From NCBI GenBank assembly GCA_038373885.1, contig JAWZYV010019958.1, positions 558,001 through 622,000 on the forward strand: DNA of 64,000 nucleotides, written 5' to 3'. This document shows positions 1-10,996 of this stretch, one piece after another. Each line of letters starts with the position of its first letter. Positions within the stretch are counted from its first letter, which is position 1. This DNA comes from Cheiracanthium punctorium. Taxonomy: Eukaryota > Arthropoda > Arachnida > Araneae > Cheiracanthiidae. The position numbers and the translations under genes are program-made. The notes below the pieces were generated by a model. It made no database searches and was not told the origin of the DNA. It was given only the letters and a program-made list of their open reading frames with translations.

Positions 1-776
1 ACTGAATACAGGTAACATTAATTAAAAGTAATTTTCTAGAGATGTGTTTTTTTTAAATCAAATTTTTTTTTTAATCTTTTCTTTTACTTAAATAATACTT
101 TTAATGAATTCCCCCAAAAATATCATCAAGTTGACCAAATGTTAATGCTAAATGCTAGTGTTATTACTTGTCATTAAAATTTGTGATATTAATTTATCAT
201 TAAAAAATGTGAGGTGTGTAACAAATATGCTACACACCTTACTTTTGTTACACATTTAGTGTGTCTTATTGTAGTTAAACAGTGGCATAACTTGAGTTGG
301 TGGGGATTCGAAGAGCAGAATTATATCCAGCGTTCTGCAACATAACCTCACACAGTTGCAAATGTTCTGCAGGCATTTTGTCCAAATCTGACAGATTAAG
401 GTAAAATGCAAAATAGATATGAAAAGTGAAGAGAGAAGAGATAGCATAAAAGGCATTTTTTTTTTTCTGCAAGTTTGGAGAAAAAAAAAATAGTTATATT
501 TGAGATTTTGAAGATTGTGAACTTGGGGTCCCAGGCATTTGTCCCATCTTGCCTTCCAACTTTTACAGCACTGCAGTTAAGATGTGTGTTACAGAAGAAA
601 GAAAAAATTAAAATATCTTAACAAAGCAGTAAATTTTTCTGAAAAGGAATATGAGAATGCAAGCCAAGGGTTGATAACTGACAGATTAAGAGTTTTTTTA
701 CTTATTTATTTAATCAATTATAATAATCAATCGTTGTAATCTCCAGGTATTATTTCATATCAAATAGTAATAAATA

Positions 777-820
<44 letters not shown>

Positions 821-1654
821 CATGAATACTATGCACAGTTTCAGCTATTCTTTTAGCTGAAAAATTAAAAAATTCACAATTAGGAGATGCAAATTTATTT
901 TTAAATAATAAGAATGACATTTAAACACTACAAAATAAGCTGAATCATTTTGTTGTAATTTTATAATCTTTAAATAAAAATTTTAATGATCAAAAACTTG
1001 CTTTGTAATGTAGTTTAATTATTTTTTAGGTTTAAAAACTAAACAGTTGCTGATTATAATCCAGTGAATTAACATCATTTTTGTTGTTGTTGTTGTTATT
1101 TTACTTACGCTAAATTTTAGATTCATGTGTAAAAGCTGAGGAACTTGTTTCATGTGCACATCATAACAAGAACAAAGCTTTTAAAAAAATCTACAGCAAA
1201 TGCATTATATTATTTTACAGAGAAATGTCATGTTGTCAGAATATCACAGGGAATGCACAGAACTTTATTCATTATTTAAAGTACCCATGAAGTCAAATTT
1301 TAGGTGTTGCCAGAGCTATTAACACTTTACTGAATAAAAAAATAAATTCCTTTAAAAAAAAACAGGACAATTGTACAGCAACATGGTCAATTTTAAAGTT
1401 CATTTTAATTATGCATAAAATGGGCCAATAAGAATCAATAATATGCACTTTTTCACCAATGTGACGGGTATTTAACAGAAAAGTTATTGATGTTTCAATA
1501 AATGTCAGAAATTTAACTATCACTTCAAGAATCAGTAAATTCTTCTCTGACAACATATCAAGAAAGAAGCCGTAAGGAAGGAAAATGTTTTTAAAAAAAT
1601 AAAATAATTAACTGATTTTTTAAAAAAAGAAAAATTGACATTACATACATTTAT
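1..1654. other. AT-rich non-coding stretch with microsatellites
   Basis: No exon or recognisable element seen. It holds a TA dinucleotide run at about 781-816, a TTG run near 1081-1097, several poly-A/T tracts, and a small 9-bp hairpin (arms 212-220 and 231-239) reading AGGTGTGTA. Short ORFs here look random. Confidence 0.6.
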
Positions 1655-2148
1655 CAGGGTTTTCCCTGTAGAAAAAAAAAAATGGAAGAGAATTTCTCAC
1701 CCTTTCCATGAAACTGAGTGAGATTTTTATAAAATGGGTGAGAATTTTTCACTAATAGATTTGGCTTGGGGTATAGGGGGTAGGGTATTTATTCCTCTGT
1801 CGGGTAAATACCCAAAATCAAGGTATTTATGATTTTTAGTTATTTTTATTGAGTGTAACTGGACCTCCAAGTCTAAATCAAGTGCAATTAGATGCAATGA
1901 AAGTAACCCAGTTTAAGATCCCCCCCCCCTCCAGGATCAGACTGTTCGTAGGAACCCCCAGGCATTTTCTTTTTTTTTTCTTTCATAGACTAGTTCTTGA
2001 GAATCCACTTTTACACTCTGTGTTAATTTTTTTCTTTGAGAAACTGATTTGTAGGGTGCGCGAATTTCTCGCAGTAATGATTTTTTAATGCAAGAAAAAG
2101 AAAAAAAATGAGAGATTCTCACGTTCTCGCACTCTAGTGAAAACACTA
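1655..2148. mobile_element. Possible hAT-like non-autonomous element
   Basis: The left edge reads CAGGGTTTTCCCTGTAG and the right edge, read inward on the minus strand, AGTGTTTTCACTAGAG. These resemble hAT ends of the CAGTGTTTTCNCTAG type. Both subterminal regions carry a related 'GAGAATTTCTCAC / GTGAGAATCTCTC' motif in inverted orientation. No clear 8-bp target duplication was found, so boundaries are uncertain. No transposase remnant seen inside. Confidence 0.45.
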
Positions 2149-2690
2149 CTTATGTATGTACATTTCTAAAAAGTTTAAGGCATTGGGCAACTAATAAAAC
2201 GTGCTAAAACAGCTTTATTGCATATACATACTTTGTATTAACATTCCCCCCACTCCACCTCAATCACTCTCTGTAAATCAAACATCATTTTTAAAGAAAT
2301 TAATTTGGATTGCTAAGAGAGCAGCGAATTGCTTTTTATTTTTGTGTGTGTGTACACGTGTGAGAGTGTGCATGTGCACAAAGATTTCATTTCAAAGATG
2401 TGCATTAAAAATTTACTGAGCAGCAAAGTTGTGAGCAGAACCATTACATTGCAGTTCCTTTCTAAGGGATGAATTCTGAATGGTCCTGTTAGGGATGTAG
2501 CATCATCTAGCTATGGTTTTTGACTCTGGATTTTTTTTTTACCAATATTTGTATTGATTGAATCATTTTACATCACAAATGAAAGAGAACATATAAAAAA
2601 CATATGATTTCATAAATAATTGGCAGATGGCTGTCAGAAAACATGGGGGAAGCACAGACTTATCCCTATAGTATATATTTTACCATTTAC
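2149..2690. other. Non-coding, nothing recognised
   Basis: AT-rich sequence with a purine/pyrimidine alternating GT/CA stretch at 2341-2380. It lies directly downstream (minus strand) of the exon at 2691-2859, so it would be intron if that exon is real. Confidence 0.5.
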
Positions 2691-2859
2691 CTGCACTATT
2701 TCTGTGTGATTTGAAACAGCAACTGACACAGGACTGTCATCGCACCCATTGGTTTCAGCATTTTGATCCATGACGATGCGTCTCGCAGTAATTCTCAAAT
2801 GCTGTGCCTCTATCTCCAGTGCAGGAGATGGCCCACCCCGTTTTCGCCAATTTTCTCGC
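2691..2859 (-). CDS. Candidate protein-coding exon (partial gene, function unknown)
   Basis: On the minus strand the block is bounded by an acceptor (TTAATTGACAG just upstream of 2859) and a donor (GTAAATGG just after 2691). Of three frames only one is open across all 169 bases: one leading base, then 56 codons, ending in phase 0 at the donor. Base composition is clearly GC-richer than the surroundings. Inside lies an ATG at 2771 in good context (GTCATGG), giving 27 codons that start MDQNAETNGCDD and end HTEIVQ. The exon could be wholly internal coding, or 5' UTR plus start codon. The predicted N-terminus is acidic and polar without a signal peptide or domain I can name. An acidic, Q-ending first coding exon is loosely reminiscent of CREB/ATF1-type factors, but that is only a guess. 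The rest of the gene would lie beyond position 1. No intact partner exon was identified in the window. Confidence 0.6.
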
Positions 2860-3724
2860 CTGTCAATTAAAAAAAAGTAAACTATAAAAACAAATTTAAC
2901 ATTTAATTAAAACTTGTATACCTAAAAGCATTCTCAAAGACTGATACCCAAGACCTTGAAACATTTTTATGAAAACTAGAAATGCAACAGATACCAGGCA
3001 CTGGTATCTGTTGCATTACTAGTGCCAGACATTACTTTGTCTTTGGCCTTTACTTTGTGCATTACTTTGGCCAGACACTGATATCCGGCAGAAGTATGAT
3101 TTTTTTAACATCTGTATATTAGACAAGGCGACATACAGTCATACATTTATATATATAACAACATACCAGTCATTAAGTTGTACCTTTTTTTTTAAGTAAA
3201 ATTTTTAAAAAATCAAATATGCAACCACTTTTAAAAATATTTATGAACTAAATATAGAAAATAATATACTTTTGAAATACAGCTAGTAACACACTGTGTT
3301 GGTGCCCAGCTAATAACAACCGGATTCCAAAATTGAAATTCTCAAAAACAAAGATCAGCTGAAGAATGCAGCAAAAGGTATGTTTATTGTGTAACCTGAG
3401 CTCTGAAATCGAAGTTACAATGTCTGCTAATAAACAGTGGCGTCCACATACTTACTTCAAGGGGAGAGCATTATGAACATAATCTTATGTTAAAAGACAT
3501 AATTTTTATGTTGAAAATTAAAATGATGTTAGGATTTATGTTAAAAATCTTCAAAAGGGGTGTGTTTAGAACTTCTAAATCCCCCTCCCTTGCATATGCT
3601 ACTACTAACACATGGTGCTGCACATCAAAATCGATTGACAGTCATTATGTGTAAGTATAAACTGTCTCAACAGAAAATGACTCACATGCCACATAAATCG
3701 ACTATTCAAGCTCATCCAGGATGA
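2860..3724. other. Non-coding with decayed hAT-end sequence
   Basis: Mostly AT-rich and unassigned. At 3045-3090 there is TTTGGCCAGACACTGATATCCGGCAG-like sequence similar to the 'ATATCCGGC' subterminal motif of the hAT elements at 19.5 and 43.9 kb, next to the hairpin at 2975-3023. Confidence 0.35.
2975..3023. repeat. 23-bp near-perfect hairpin made of a hAT-like end
   Basis: The arms 2975-2997 and 3001-3023 are reverse complements with one mismatch and a 3-base loop. Each arm starts ACTAG-AATGCAACAGATACC, close to the TAGAGATGCAACGGATATC terminus of the hAT element ending at 20369. It looks like a terminal sequence copied in inverted orientation onto itself. Confidence 0.7.
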
Positions 3725-3964
3725 TGGAATGGTTCCAGTAGACAATCTTTTAATGTATCCCAAAGAAAGTAGACACAAAGAGTCAGATTGGGAAAATATG
3801 AAGGATTAAAATTGCAGTGCCTTCTGATGGTGGTTTTTGTAATTACTATTTCAAAACTTTTGTATAAAATTTTTATAGCTTGGATGAAAAAATATACAAT
3901 TTCTTGCATTTTGTTTTTGAGATATTTAACTTTGAAATCAAGGTTTTATTTGCTGGACACCCTG
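3725..3964 (-). pseudogene. Mariner/Tc1-like transposase fragment and terminal repeat
   Basis: On the minus strand the edge at 3964 starts CAGGGTGTCC preceded by TA, the terminus and target site typical of mariner-like elements (compare the element at 47442-48686). About 160 bases inside, a short translated stretch around 3725-3806 reads FPNLTLCVYFLWDTLKDCLL, resembling the C-terminal transposase motif SPDLTPxDFFLWGYLKD. The catalytic core upstream is absent, so this is an internally deleted, inactive copy. The other end was not located. Confidence 0.5.
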
Positions 3965-3966
3965 TA

Positions 3967-5259
3967 TAAGACAATTGTATTAAGGAAAAAGTAACAGTAT
4001 AATAAAAATTACATTTCTGAACTTTAGACATGCTATTGCACGTTAACGATATTAGATAATTTTATACTTGGCAGTTCATTTGTTTCATTATAAACACAAG
4101 TTTTGGAGATTTCTTAAATCCTAATTCGTTATGAAATTTTGGATTATACCAAAAGTTGAAAATTTTTTAATGTAGCTAACATAGTTAACATATTTATAAA
4201 TTTTATATCATTTTCACTAATTATAGCTTTATTATCACTAATACTATCTTCCTTATTACTATACAGTGTGAACAGGATCCTTTCACAATACTTATTTCCT
4301 TTTATAAAAAGAAGTGCACCTCATACTTTGCATTTTATTGTGTTGCTCATTCAATTATTATTCAAAGTTTATTTTGCTTCAGTTCTCAAGAACAAACATA
4401 TGGTAAATATGCTAGTTACATAAATTATGAAAAATTCTAATGTTCTGAGCATATTCTTTCTTAAAATATAATTTTAAAATGATTTTAAATCACTATTTTT
4501 TATGAAACCTTTTACAAAGATATGTGAACAATTTTTTAAGTAAAGATATGGGATTTAAAACAGTGATTTTTTTAATTGATTTAAGTTGATTTAAATCATG
4601 AATTTTTTATTTAAATTTCTGCAACCCTAAAGAAAAAAGTAACTGAATTCTAACAAAGAATTCAAAACAATTACTGTTTTTACACCATACAGTTGACTCA
4701 TCTTTAAATAAATAATATTTATTTTTTTACTTTTATTTGTTTTTTCAATTTGCATGATAAAAATATCTTCTGAAAGTATTAAAAACAAAATATTTTCATG
4801 AAATTTTGTAGCAGATATGATGTAAACTACTGATCCTCTGCATCTAACAGACTTCTATGAAGTTAAAAAAAGAAGAGGGAAATGCATACGGACATACCAA
4901 GTTTCCAAAATCAAAGAGTCTGAGGTCTTTTTTTCTGTTTTTAAGACCAAAAGCCTGACATTTCTTATGCATATATTTTCAACATAAAATGCCCACATGC
5001 AGATATAACTTTTTTCCCCCTTAAATATAATATGTGTCTATAAGCTACAGGGGTAATAATTTGAATATTTTAGCTACAAGTCCAAAGGACCAATGGCTCC
5101 ATGACTTTCCTCATCTGTGACCTTTATCATTTGCCAGTATACATTGATTTTATTTATACAAAAATTTATGAACATTATATTTTGATTTCCATTAAGAGCT
5201 TAATTAAAAACTTAAATACCTATTAAGCAGATTAAATCATACAATGGCACTATGTTAGA
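3967..5259. other. AT-rich non-coding stretch
   Basis: Nothing coding seen. A low-complexity segment at about 4475-4630 repeats GATTTAAATCA-like words and ends CTGCAACCCT; similar segments occur near 50160-50240 and 53260-53330, suggesting remnants of a dispersed element. Confidence 0.45.
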
Positions 5260-5720
5260 ATTATACAATGTTATTGCGCAACTACGAGGCGGCGAAAAAA
5301 TATCCAAGATGGCGTCCGGGTGGGTAAACCTTGCTCTCCCCACGGATTGCATTAATTTAATGATTATTTATCCAATTACGTTTTTCATAGGTTTTATTTA
5401 AGGATATTTCCGTCAACACCTCCATACAGCCGACGCTCGTTTTTACGAAAATCAAAAAGTATCGACTCACAGTCTGTGAAAGTCCTCTGGAAATGTACGC
5501 AGGACTACTCGCTAGTTCGTTAAATCGGCAAGCGTTCATAAGATAAATTTTCGTAAAAACGAGCGTTGACTGCTTCACGTACTAAAATCGAATGCAACAA
5601 AGTCAGCTAACATCGAGTCGCTTGTCTCCAAGCCGCCGCGGCAAGCGAGCCGCGATAGCACTAAAACGCAGTTCAGCCAAGAGGAGAATCCAAGACGGCG
5701 TCAAGGATTTCGCTTTTCCT
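5260..5720. promoter_or_regulatory. CpG-rich block with YY1-like motifs; possible promoter or first exon
   Basis: This is one of few CpG-rich stretches. It contains CCAAGATGGCGTC at about 5302-5314 and a near copy, CCAAGACGGCGTC, at about 5690. CCAAGATGGCG is the YY1-type core-promoter element that often overlaps a start codon. After the first, ATGGCGTCCGGGTGG is followed directly by GTAAACC, a plausible donor, so a very short first coding exon (MASGW) on the plus strand is conceivable. No CCAAT or TATA box with convincing spacing was seen. It may equally be a GC-rich transposon remnant, as it encloses the inverted repeat at 5427-5572. Confidence 0.3.
5427..5572. repeat. Inverted repeat with 26-bp arms (MITE-like)
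   Basis: Arms 5427-5452 and 5547-5572 are reverse complements with two mismatches, core ACGCTCGTTTTTACGAAAAT. Both arms begin with CAG when read inward from outside. No matching flanking duplication was seen, so transposon identity is unproven. Confidence 0.6.
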
Positions 5721-6841
5721 TTGAAAAAACTTCTTTAATATTCATGAAATTGAAAAATTATAGCTGATTTCTCACGTACTGATTTTTGCTTGCCTAGAAA
5801 TGTTTAGAAAGAATTCTGATGGGAGTTTAGAAAAAAATATAAAACATTTTTTCAAAACAAGCATCTTTTAAGCAGTTTTCAGGGCGCTACGCACTCTGCA
5901 AAAGCTTACGACAGTCAGCAAATGGGACATGGGGACTGCTGGGTCCAGTGGAAAATTAAATGAATGTTAAGTTTCATTAATTTATAGCAACTAGGGGCCA
6001 AGACCCCTAGACACGCTACGCTCGCTTTTTGTATGGGGCATTCGGCCCCTAATAAGGATTATTCGTAAAAAAAGGCATAATTTCAACAAACAAAACCCAA
6101 AAGTTGGATCTGATAGAATGTTCTTGCATGTTCCTTGGAACATAAAAATTTAAACTTCGCACTATTTTTAATTATGTGAAACCCATGGAACACATTGCGT
6201 ATTAGCCAACTGTGGCGATTTATCATAATTTGGTGACTTGCGTATATGTATAGTTAATAATCAGCTCTAAGAAAACAGTACTTCATATGTTCTTTGATAA
6301 AAGTACGGAACAGCTAGAATAGCTTGCCACCAATGGCGACTTTTCATTATTTGGCGATTTGCACATGCTCACAACCTATGGACCGCTATGGAGGAACGTA
6401 ATCCAATGTTAAAATAAAACTATACCCGCTACATGCATGTGTTATGAAACAAATATGGCTGCGGCATAATTAAATGCCAAAAAATAAAAAACTGAATAGA
6501 AAAATTTTAATTTATCGCGCTTTAAAACGAACTTTCATTCATTCATTCATTCAACAAATCATTCATTCCTTTTCTAATTAATAAAATGAAGAACATTTTC
6601 AGCTGATTTAAAACATTTCAATTTTTAAATAAGCAATGGATTAGAATACCACTTACAATAACAACCGGGAATTTCTTAGTTTATCGTACGTTTTAATCAG
6701 AATATCGACTCTGTGTTAAAGAAAGAGCGGGAATAAATTAGAAAGATCGTAGAGTAATTTTTACGTATCTTAAAGCATTTGACGTCATTGTAGTACACTT
6801 GCGAATTGAAAATCCGGTACCCCATTTAAAACTGTCGATAG

Positions 6842-6881
<40 letters not shown>

Positions 6882-6989
6882 CTTTTCTAATTCTTTCTGT
6901 AACAACGCAACAAACATTCACATGCCATGATTTATTAATGTAATGGCGTAAGCTCTCCGAGTTGATGCTATTAAATTCTAAATATTAGG
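5721..6989. other. Non-coding; simple repeats
   Basis: Holds a short CCCCTAG-flanked inverted repeat at about 5990-6012 (AGGGGCCAAGACCCCT), an ATTC/CATT tetranucleotide run at 6534-6553 and a 33-base poly-A at 6846-6878. No coding evidence. Confidence 0.5.
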
Positions 6990-7434
6990 TTACATTAAAA
7001 TTCGTAAAAAATCACCTAATTTACACAATTTTTTCGTTTTTATTTTAAAAGACGAGGAAAGGGGTGTTTCACGTTTTATCAAAATATCAAAAAGTTATGA
7101 TGGATAGAATTCAAGATAAGACAGTTTTAAAATTATTTTACGAAAATTTTTATGAAAGGTCATTTTTAAATAAAAAAATTTCTAAAAATCAGCAAATAAT
7201 GTTGCATATCCAGAAAAAACTGTTTTTAAAACATACACACAAGCACACATTTTTTTTATTTAGACAATCGGCTACAAATGTACAGCTGCAGTATGTAAAT
7301 GCCTCTCCACTCCATGCCTCTTTCACTCATTATACCTCATCCTCACACACTTACAATAAGTTAGTCATTTCCTTCTACTAAAATAATCCTAGGAATAATT
7401 TATATGGCAAAACAACGTTTGCCGGGTCAGCTAG
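6990..7434 (+). mobile_element. Helitron 3' portion (truncated, non-autonomous)
   Basis: The right edge has the Helitron signature: a short hairpin (GGCAAA...TTTGCC at about 7406-7423) followed by GGGTCAGCTAG and then T, so the element ends at CTAG 7431-7434. The preceding 240 bases (7000-7240) are related to 15415-15640, which shows a dispersed repeat. No TC-type 5' end was recognised, so the left boundary is arbitrary. The 105-codon ORF here has no known motif. Confidence 0.6.
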
Positions 7435-8230
7435 TTTTGATATAAAAATGAATTTTTACTCTTATATTGGATGTTCTAATAAAAATAGAATAAAGGGAGA
7501 ATATTAATTCTCAAGATGGATGGGAAACGATTGAAATTCCCATGCTCGAGCATACACAACGAAATTGTGTGTCTGTGTTCCTACAAAACATTTTAATTAA
7601 GCGGAATTAGTGAATCTGGCGTTTAAAAAAAATAGCCGGAATTCCACTAAAATAAACAAAATCGCGGAGGTCAATTTTCGACAAACGCTAGTCAGTTTTA
7701 AAAGTTTAAAAAGATTATTACTATTCTTTTTTTTATTTAGCATTAAAAAATAAGTTATTTTATTTATTTTTTTCCTCGTGTAGTTAACGATATTATTCTT
7801 AAATATAAAGGCCAAGGCTAGCAGGAGGAGATTCACATGTGCTTGTATTCAGAAACATACAAATCTTAAACATGAATCCTGAAGATCGGTACTTCAAACA
7901 AACATTGTCACAGTGTGTCGTACATACAGAATAGTTTTGCAGATTTGCAGGCCCAAGTCAAAATGTGTAAAATACTGAAGGCACAGACTTTTCGTACCTC
8001 ACTGTACAACTTGCGTGCGACAGTGAAATGATGCGCGTTATGCACAATGATGAGCGTTACATTGTGAAATGACAATTTTCATAAATGTTGTATTACTACA
8101 AATAGACCAAAATTTTGCTTCAATTTTTTTTTTCTTCAAAATATCGATTTACGCGTAAAACGCAAGTTCGCGCAAGCCCTGATCATGCCTGCGTGGTATT
8201 CATCAGGTATTTATTACTAGAAGTCCTCTT
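7435..8230. other. Non-coding, nothing recognised
   Basis: Unremarkable AT-rich sequence apart from CpG-containing words near 8010-8050 and 8150-8180. Confidence 0.5.
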
Positions 8231-8425
8231 ACAAGGAGAGGGACCTTAGAATCACCGATTTGAATGAAATTTCGTACAAATATAGCTCACAAGACATACA
8301 ATCACTGATGCAAATTTTAGGACGCAACTTTCGGGGGGTATTCTCAGGAAATCAAGCTCTGAACATTCGAAAATCAGCGCATGCAACTTAAAAACATTTT
8401 TCATGCATAACGAAGGAAACGACCG

Positions 8426-8490
8426 TGGCGTAGAGCGTAAAGCGCTGATTTGCGGGGCCGTAGATAGCGAATTCGATTCCAACTGCCGCT
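8426..8490 (+). repeat. tRNA-like (SINE head) block, left arm
   Basis: Contains an A-box-like TGGCGTAGAGCG at 8426-8437 and a B-box-like GAATTCGATTCC at 8469-8480, at tRNA-like spacing, but cloverleaf pairing is imperfect. This is typical of a tRNA-derived SINE promoter and not of a functional tRNA gene. Confidence 0.55.
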
Positions 8491-9371
8491 AGATTTGTTT
8501 TGAATGTTTCTTTTAATGTCCATTTCAATTAAATAATAAAATAAAATTAATTTTATCATCACATCTTGCGTAATTGAATCGATTTCATGTAAATTATTAA
8601 TATAATAGGTATTTCCCCACCCCCCTGTTTGGTATTTACAAATAGCTTAGAAATTTAATAAGCAACAAATAATAAACAATTTAATCCTTGAGAATGCTTC
8701 ATTAAAGAACAGATGCTTGGAGCATGCAAGCATATCTAATTTTGTGAATGGTTGTATTACGAATTATATTCCTTCAAAGAGAAGTCGTATAAAATAGGTG
8801 TAGCGCGGCGGTCCATCTAATGGTTTGGAGTTAACAGTTAAGGGCGGTTTTCTCCAAATGTAACGCGTTAGAGCCCCTCGTGAATTAAATGGATCTACTT
8901 ATTAGTAAATCACAAACACTTTATTTTAAATATAATAATTTGTCCTGCAGATAATCGTAAAATCTTTAACGGTTAACATCCTAGGTTTTGTTATTGGTTA
9001 AATTTCAAATAAATTATAAAGCATCTTTTCCCCATTTATTTATTTATTTCTGCCATGTAATGTTTTATACGACTTCTCTTTGAAGGAATATAATTCGTAA
9101 TACAACCATTCACGAAATTAGATATGTTTGCATGCTCCAAGCAACTGTTCCTTGATGAAGCATTCTCTAGGATTAAATTGTTTATTTTTATTATTATTTG
9201 CTTATTAAATTACTATACTATTTGTAAATACCACACAGGGGGGAAAATACTTATTATATTAATAATTTACACGAAATAGATTCAATTACGCAAGCTGTGA
9301 TGATAAAATTAATGTAATTTTATTATTTAATTAAATTAGGCATTAAAACATGAAGAAACATTCAACACAAA

Positions 9372-9440
9372 TCCACCAGCAGCGAGAATCGAACTCCCTA
9401 TCTACGGCCCCGCAAATCAGCGCTTTTGCGCTCTATCGTT
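9372..9440 (-). repeat. tRNA-like (SINE head) block, right arm
   Basis: Inverted partner of the block at 8426-8490. On the minus strand the B-box-like AGTTCGATTC lies at about 9384-9395, and the A-box side is shortened (GATAGAGCGCAAAAGCGC). The deletion makes this copy less likely to be transcribed. Confidence 0.5.
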
Positions 9441-9626
9441 TCTCATCAAAAATGCATTTAAGCTGCATACGCTGATTTTCGAATGTTCGGAGCGTGATTT
9501 CCTGAGAATGCCCGAAAGTTGCGTCCTAAAATTTGCATCAGTGATTGTATGTCTTGTGAGCTATATTTGTACAAAATTTCATTCAAATCGCTGACTCCAA
9601 GGTCGCTCCCTCTCCTTGTTAGTGGA

Positions 9627-9720
9627 TTACAGTAGACCCCCCCCCCCCATAACACGGGAGATGCGTTCCATGTTACAGGAATCCATGTTGTACGGGTCCT
9701 GAGCTATGCTCCACCTGGAG
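9627..9720 (+). mobile_element. pogo/Tigger-like terminal sequence
   Basis: Starts TACAGTAGACC, then a C tract and ATAACACGGGAGATGC. A related sequence in opposite orientation ends near 18945 (CAGTAGACTCCCC, ATAACACGGG). The TA in front fits a Tc1/mariner/pogo target site. Internal transposase was not found nearby. Confidence 0.45.
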
Positions 9721-10996
9721 TGAAAACCACGCTGTTCAACCGCGGCACACCTAATTTGAGCAATTTATTTCACATTTCACTTAAGTACTATTTATTTGAC
9801 ACTACGCAGTCACCAGAGATAACCGATACGCACTTCCTCTAAATTAGAGGTTCTCAAACTTTGTATCCCATGAAACTCTTTTCTTACCACATGCTTAGGA
9901 ACGGAATACTTGAAAAAATATTACTTAAGGGGAAACTACAGCCCATTACATTACTTACCATGCCCAGTACATTATTTGTCACTGATTAGACAAGCATAAA
10001 AACTAAACAATATAAAGCAATATAAATGGTATTTAAATAAAAACTCGGCTGTTCGAGCCTCGTCAGGGGGAGACCCCCCTGAACCCCCCTAATTTTTTAA
10101 TTTCTTTAATGCCATATTAAAACGATATTAATTGACTATGTGATTTCATCTCTCATCTTTAGTGTATTTCACCTGGTAATCCAATATTGAAATTTTTATG
10201 ATTGTAACCTATTTATAGAAAAATACATGGGATGCCTATTCTACAGCTTACGAAATAGTGTAACAATAGATTAAAGCTGTTGTGAACTAATGGTATTTAA
10301 TATATGTAAAATTATGTGGCATACTTTTATGTCGCTATTTTATGTTGCATTTTTGGGACGCAATTTTCAATAAAGGGGGTGAGAGATAAAATGACAAAGT
10401 CATTAAATACTTACAAAAGGTGATGTGCAGGCACGAAAATCTTATTGGATTTATACGGTAAATTGATGAAAAGTATCAATGAGACGAATGGCTTTGCTTT
10501 TGACAAAGTTCTTAATAATTTGATTGTATTGAAGAAAGTTTTATTTTCATATCATGTTCCGCGTCCAAATTATTCCGGTGTTTAGTTTTCGTTGATGGAT
10601 GCAGAAAAATGGTGGGGAAATCCCTCACAAAAGGACACCTGTTTTGAAAGAACAACGGTAAGGGAGGAATTCTCGCGACAACAGTGATTCCGATAGCCTA
10701 TTTTAGTCCAAAATATATCTAGAACTCCCGCAATCCCACTGTCGCTAAAAGGTTAATTCTCTGTAAAAGAGCTTGGTAAAAAATTAGGTTAGAGAATTAA
10801 TTTGCGGATTTTCTTTAAAATTTCGATGGTATTTTAAAATTTCTTAAATTCGCAGATTAATTTTAATAAAACGTTTTCTTTCTGAAGTCGAAATAGAATA
10901 AAATTAGTCATACAAAAGTTCATTCAGATACGTTTGATGTACACCACAATTAGAAAAAATCAGACGATCTCTTTAATTCATAGTATGCTTTTTGCT
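9721..10996. other. Non-coding, nothing clearly recognised
   Basis: Contains a G/C hairpin at 10064-10081 (CAGGGGGAGACCCCCCTG) of the kind often seen at hAT-like ends. No other support for a feature. Confidence 0.45.

Larger units (their letters stand above)
8231..9620. repeat. 1.4 kb inverted-repeat structure (two ~560-bp arms)
   Basis: Left arm about 8231-8796 and right arm about 9066-9620 are reverse complements with scattered substitutions and small indels. They share the outer ACAAGGAGAGGGA, a middle tRNA-like block and the inner edge GAGAAGTCGTATAAAA. The 270-base spacer (8797-9065) is unrelated to the arms. This may be a foldback-type element, or two head-to-head copies of one retroposed unit. 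Related-looking short ORFs on opposite strands of the arms simply reflect the inverted duplication. Confidence 0.8.

Noticed and set aside
7064..7381. 105-codon plus-strand ORF
   Set aside because: It lies in the body of a truncated Helitron-related repeat; the related copy at 15.4 kb does not preserve the frame.
8426..8490. Possible functional tRNA gene
   Set aside because: A and B boxes are present, but acceptor and anticodon stems do not pair; more consistent with a SINE head. The same applies at 29005 and 30227.
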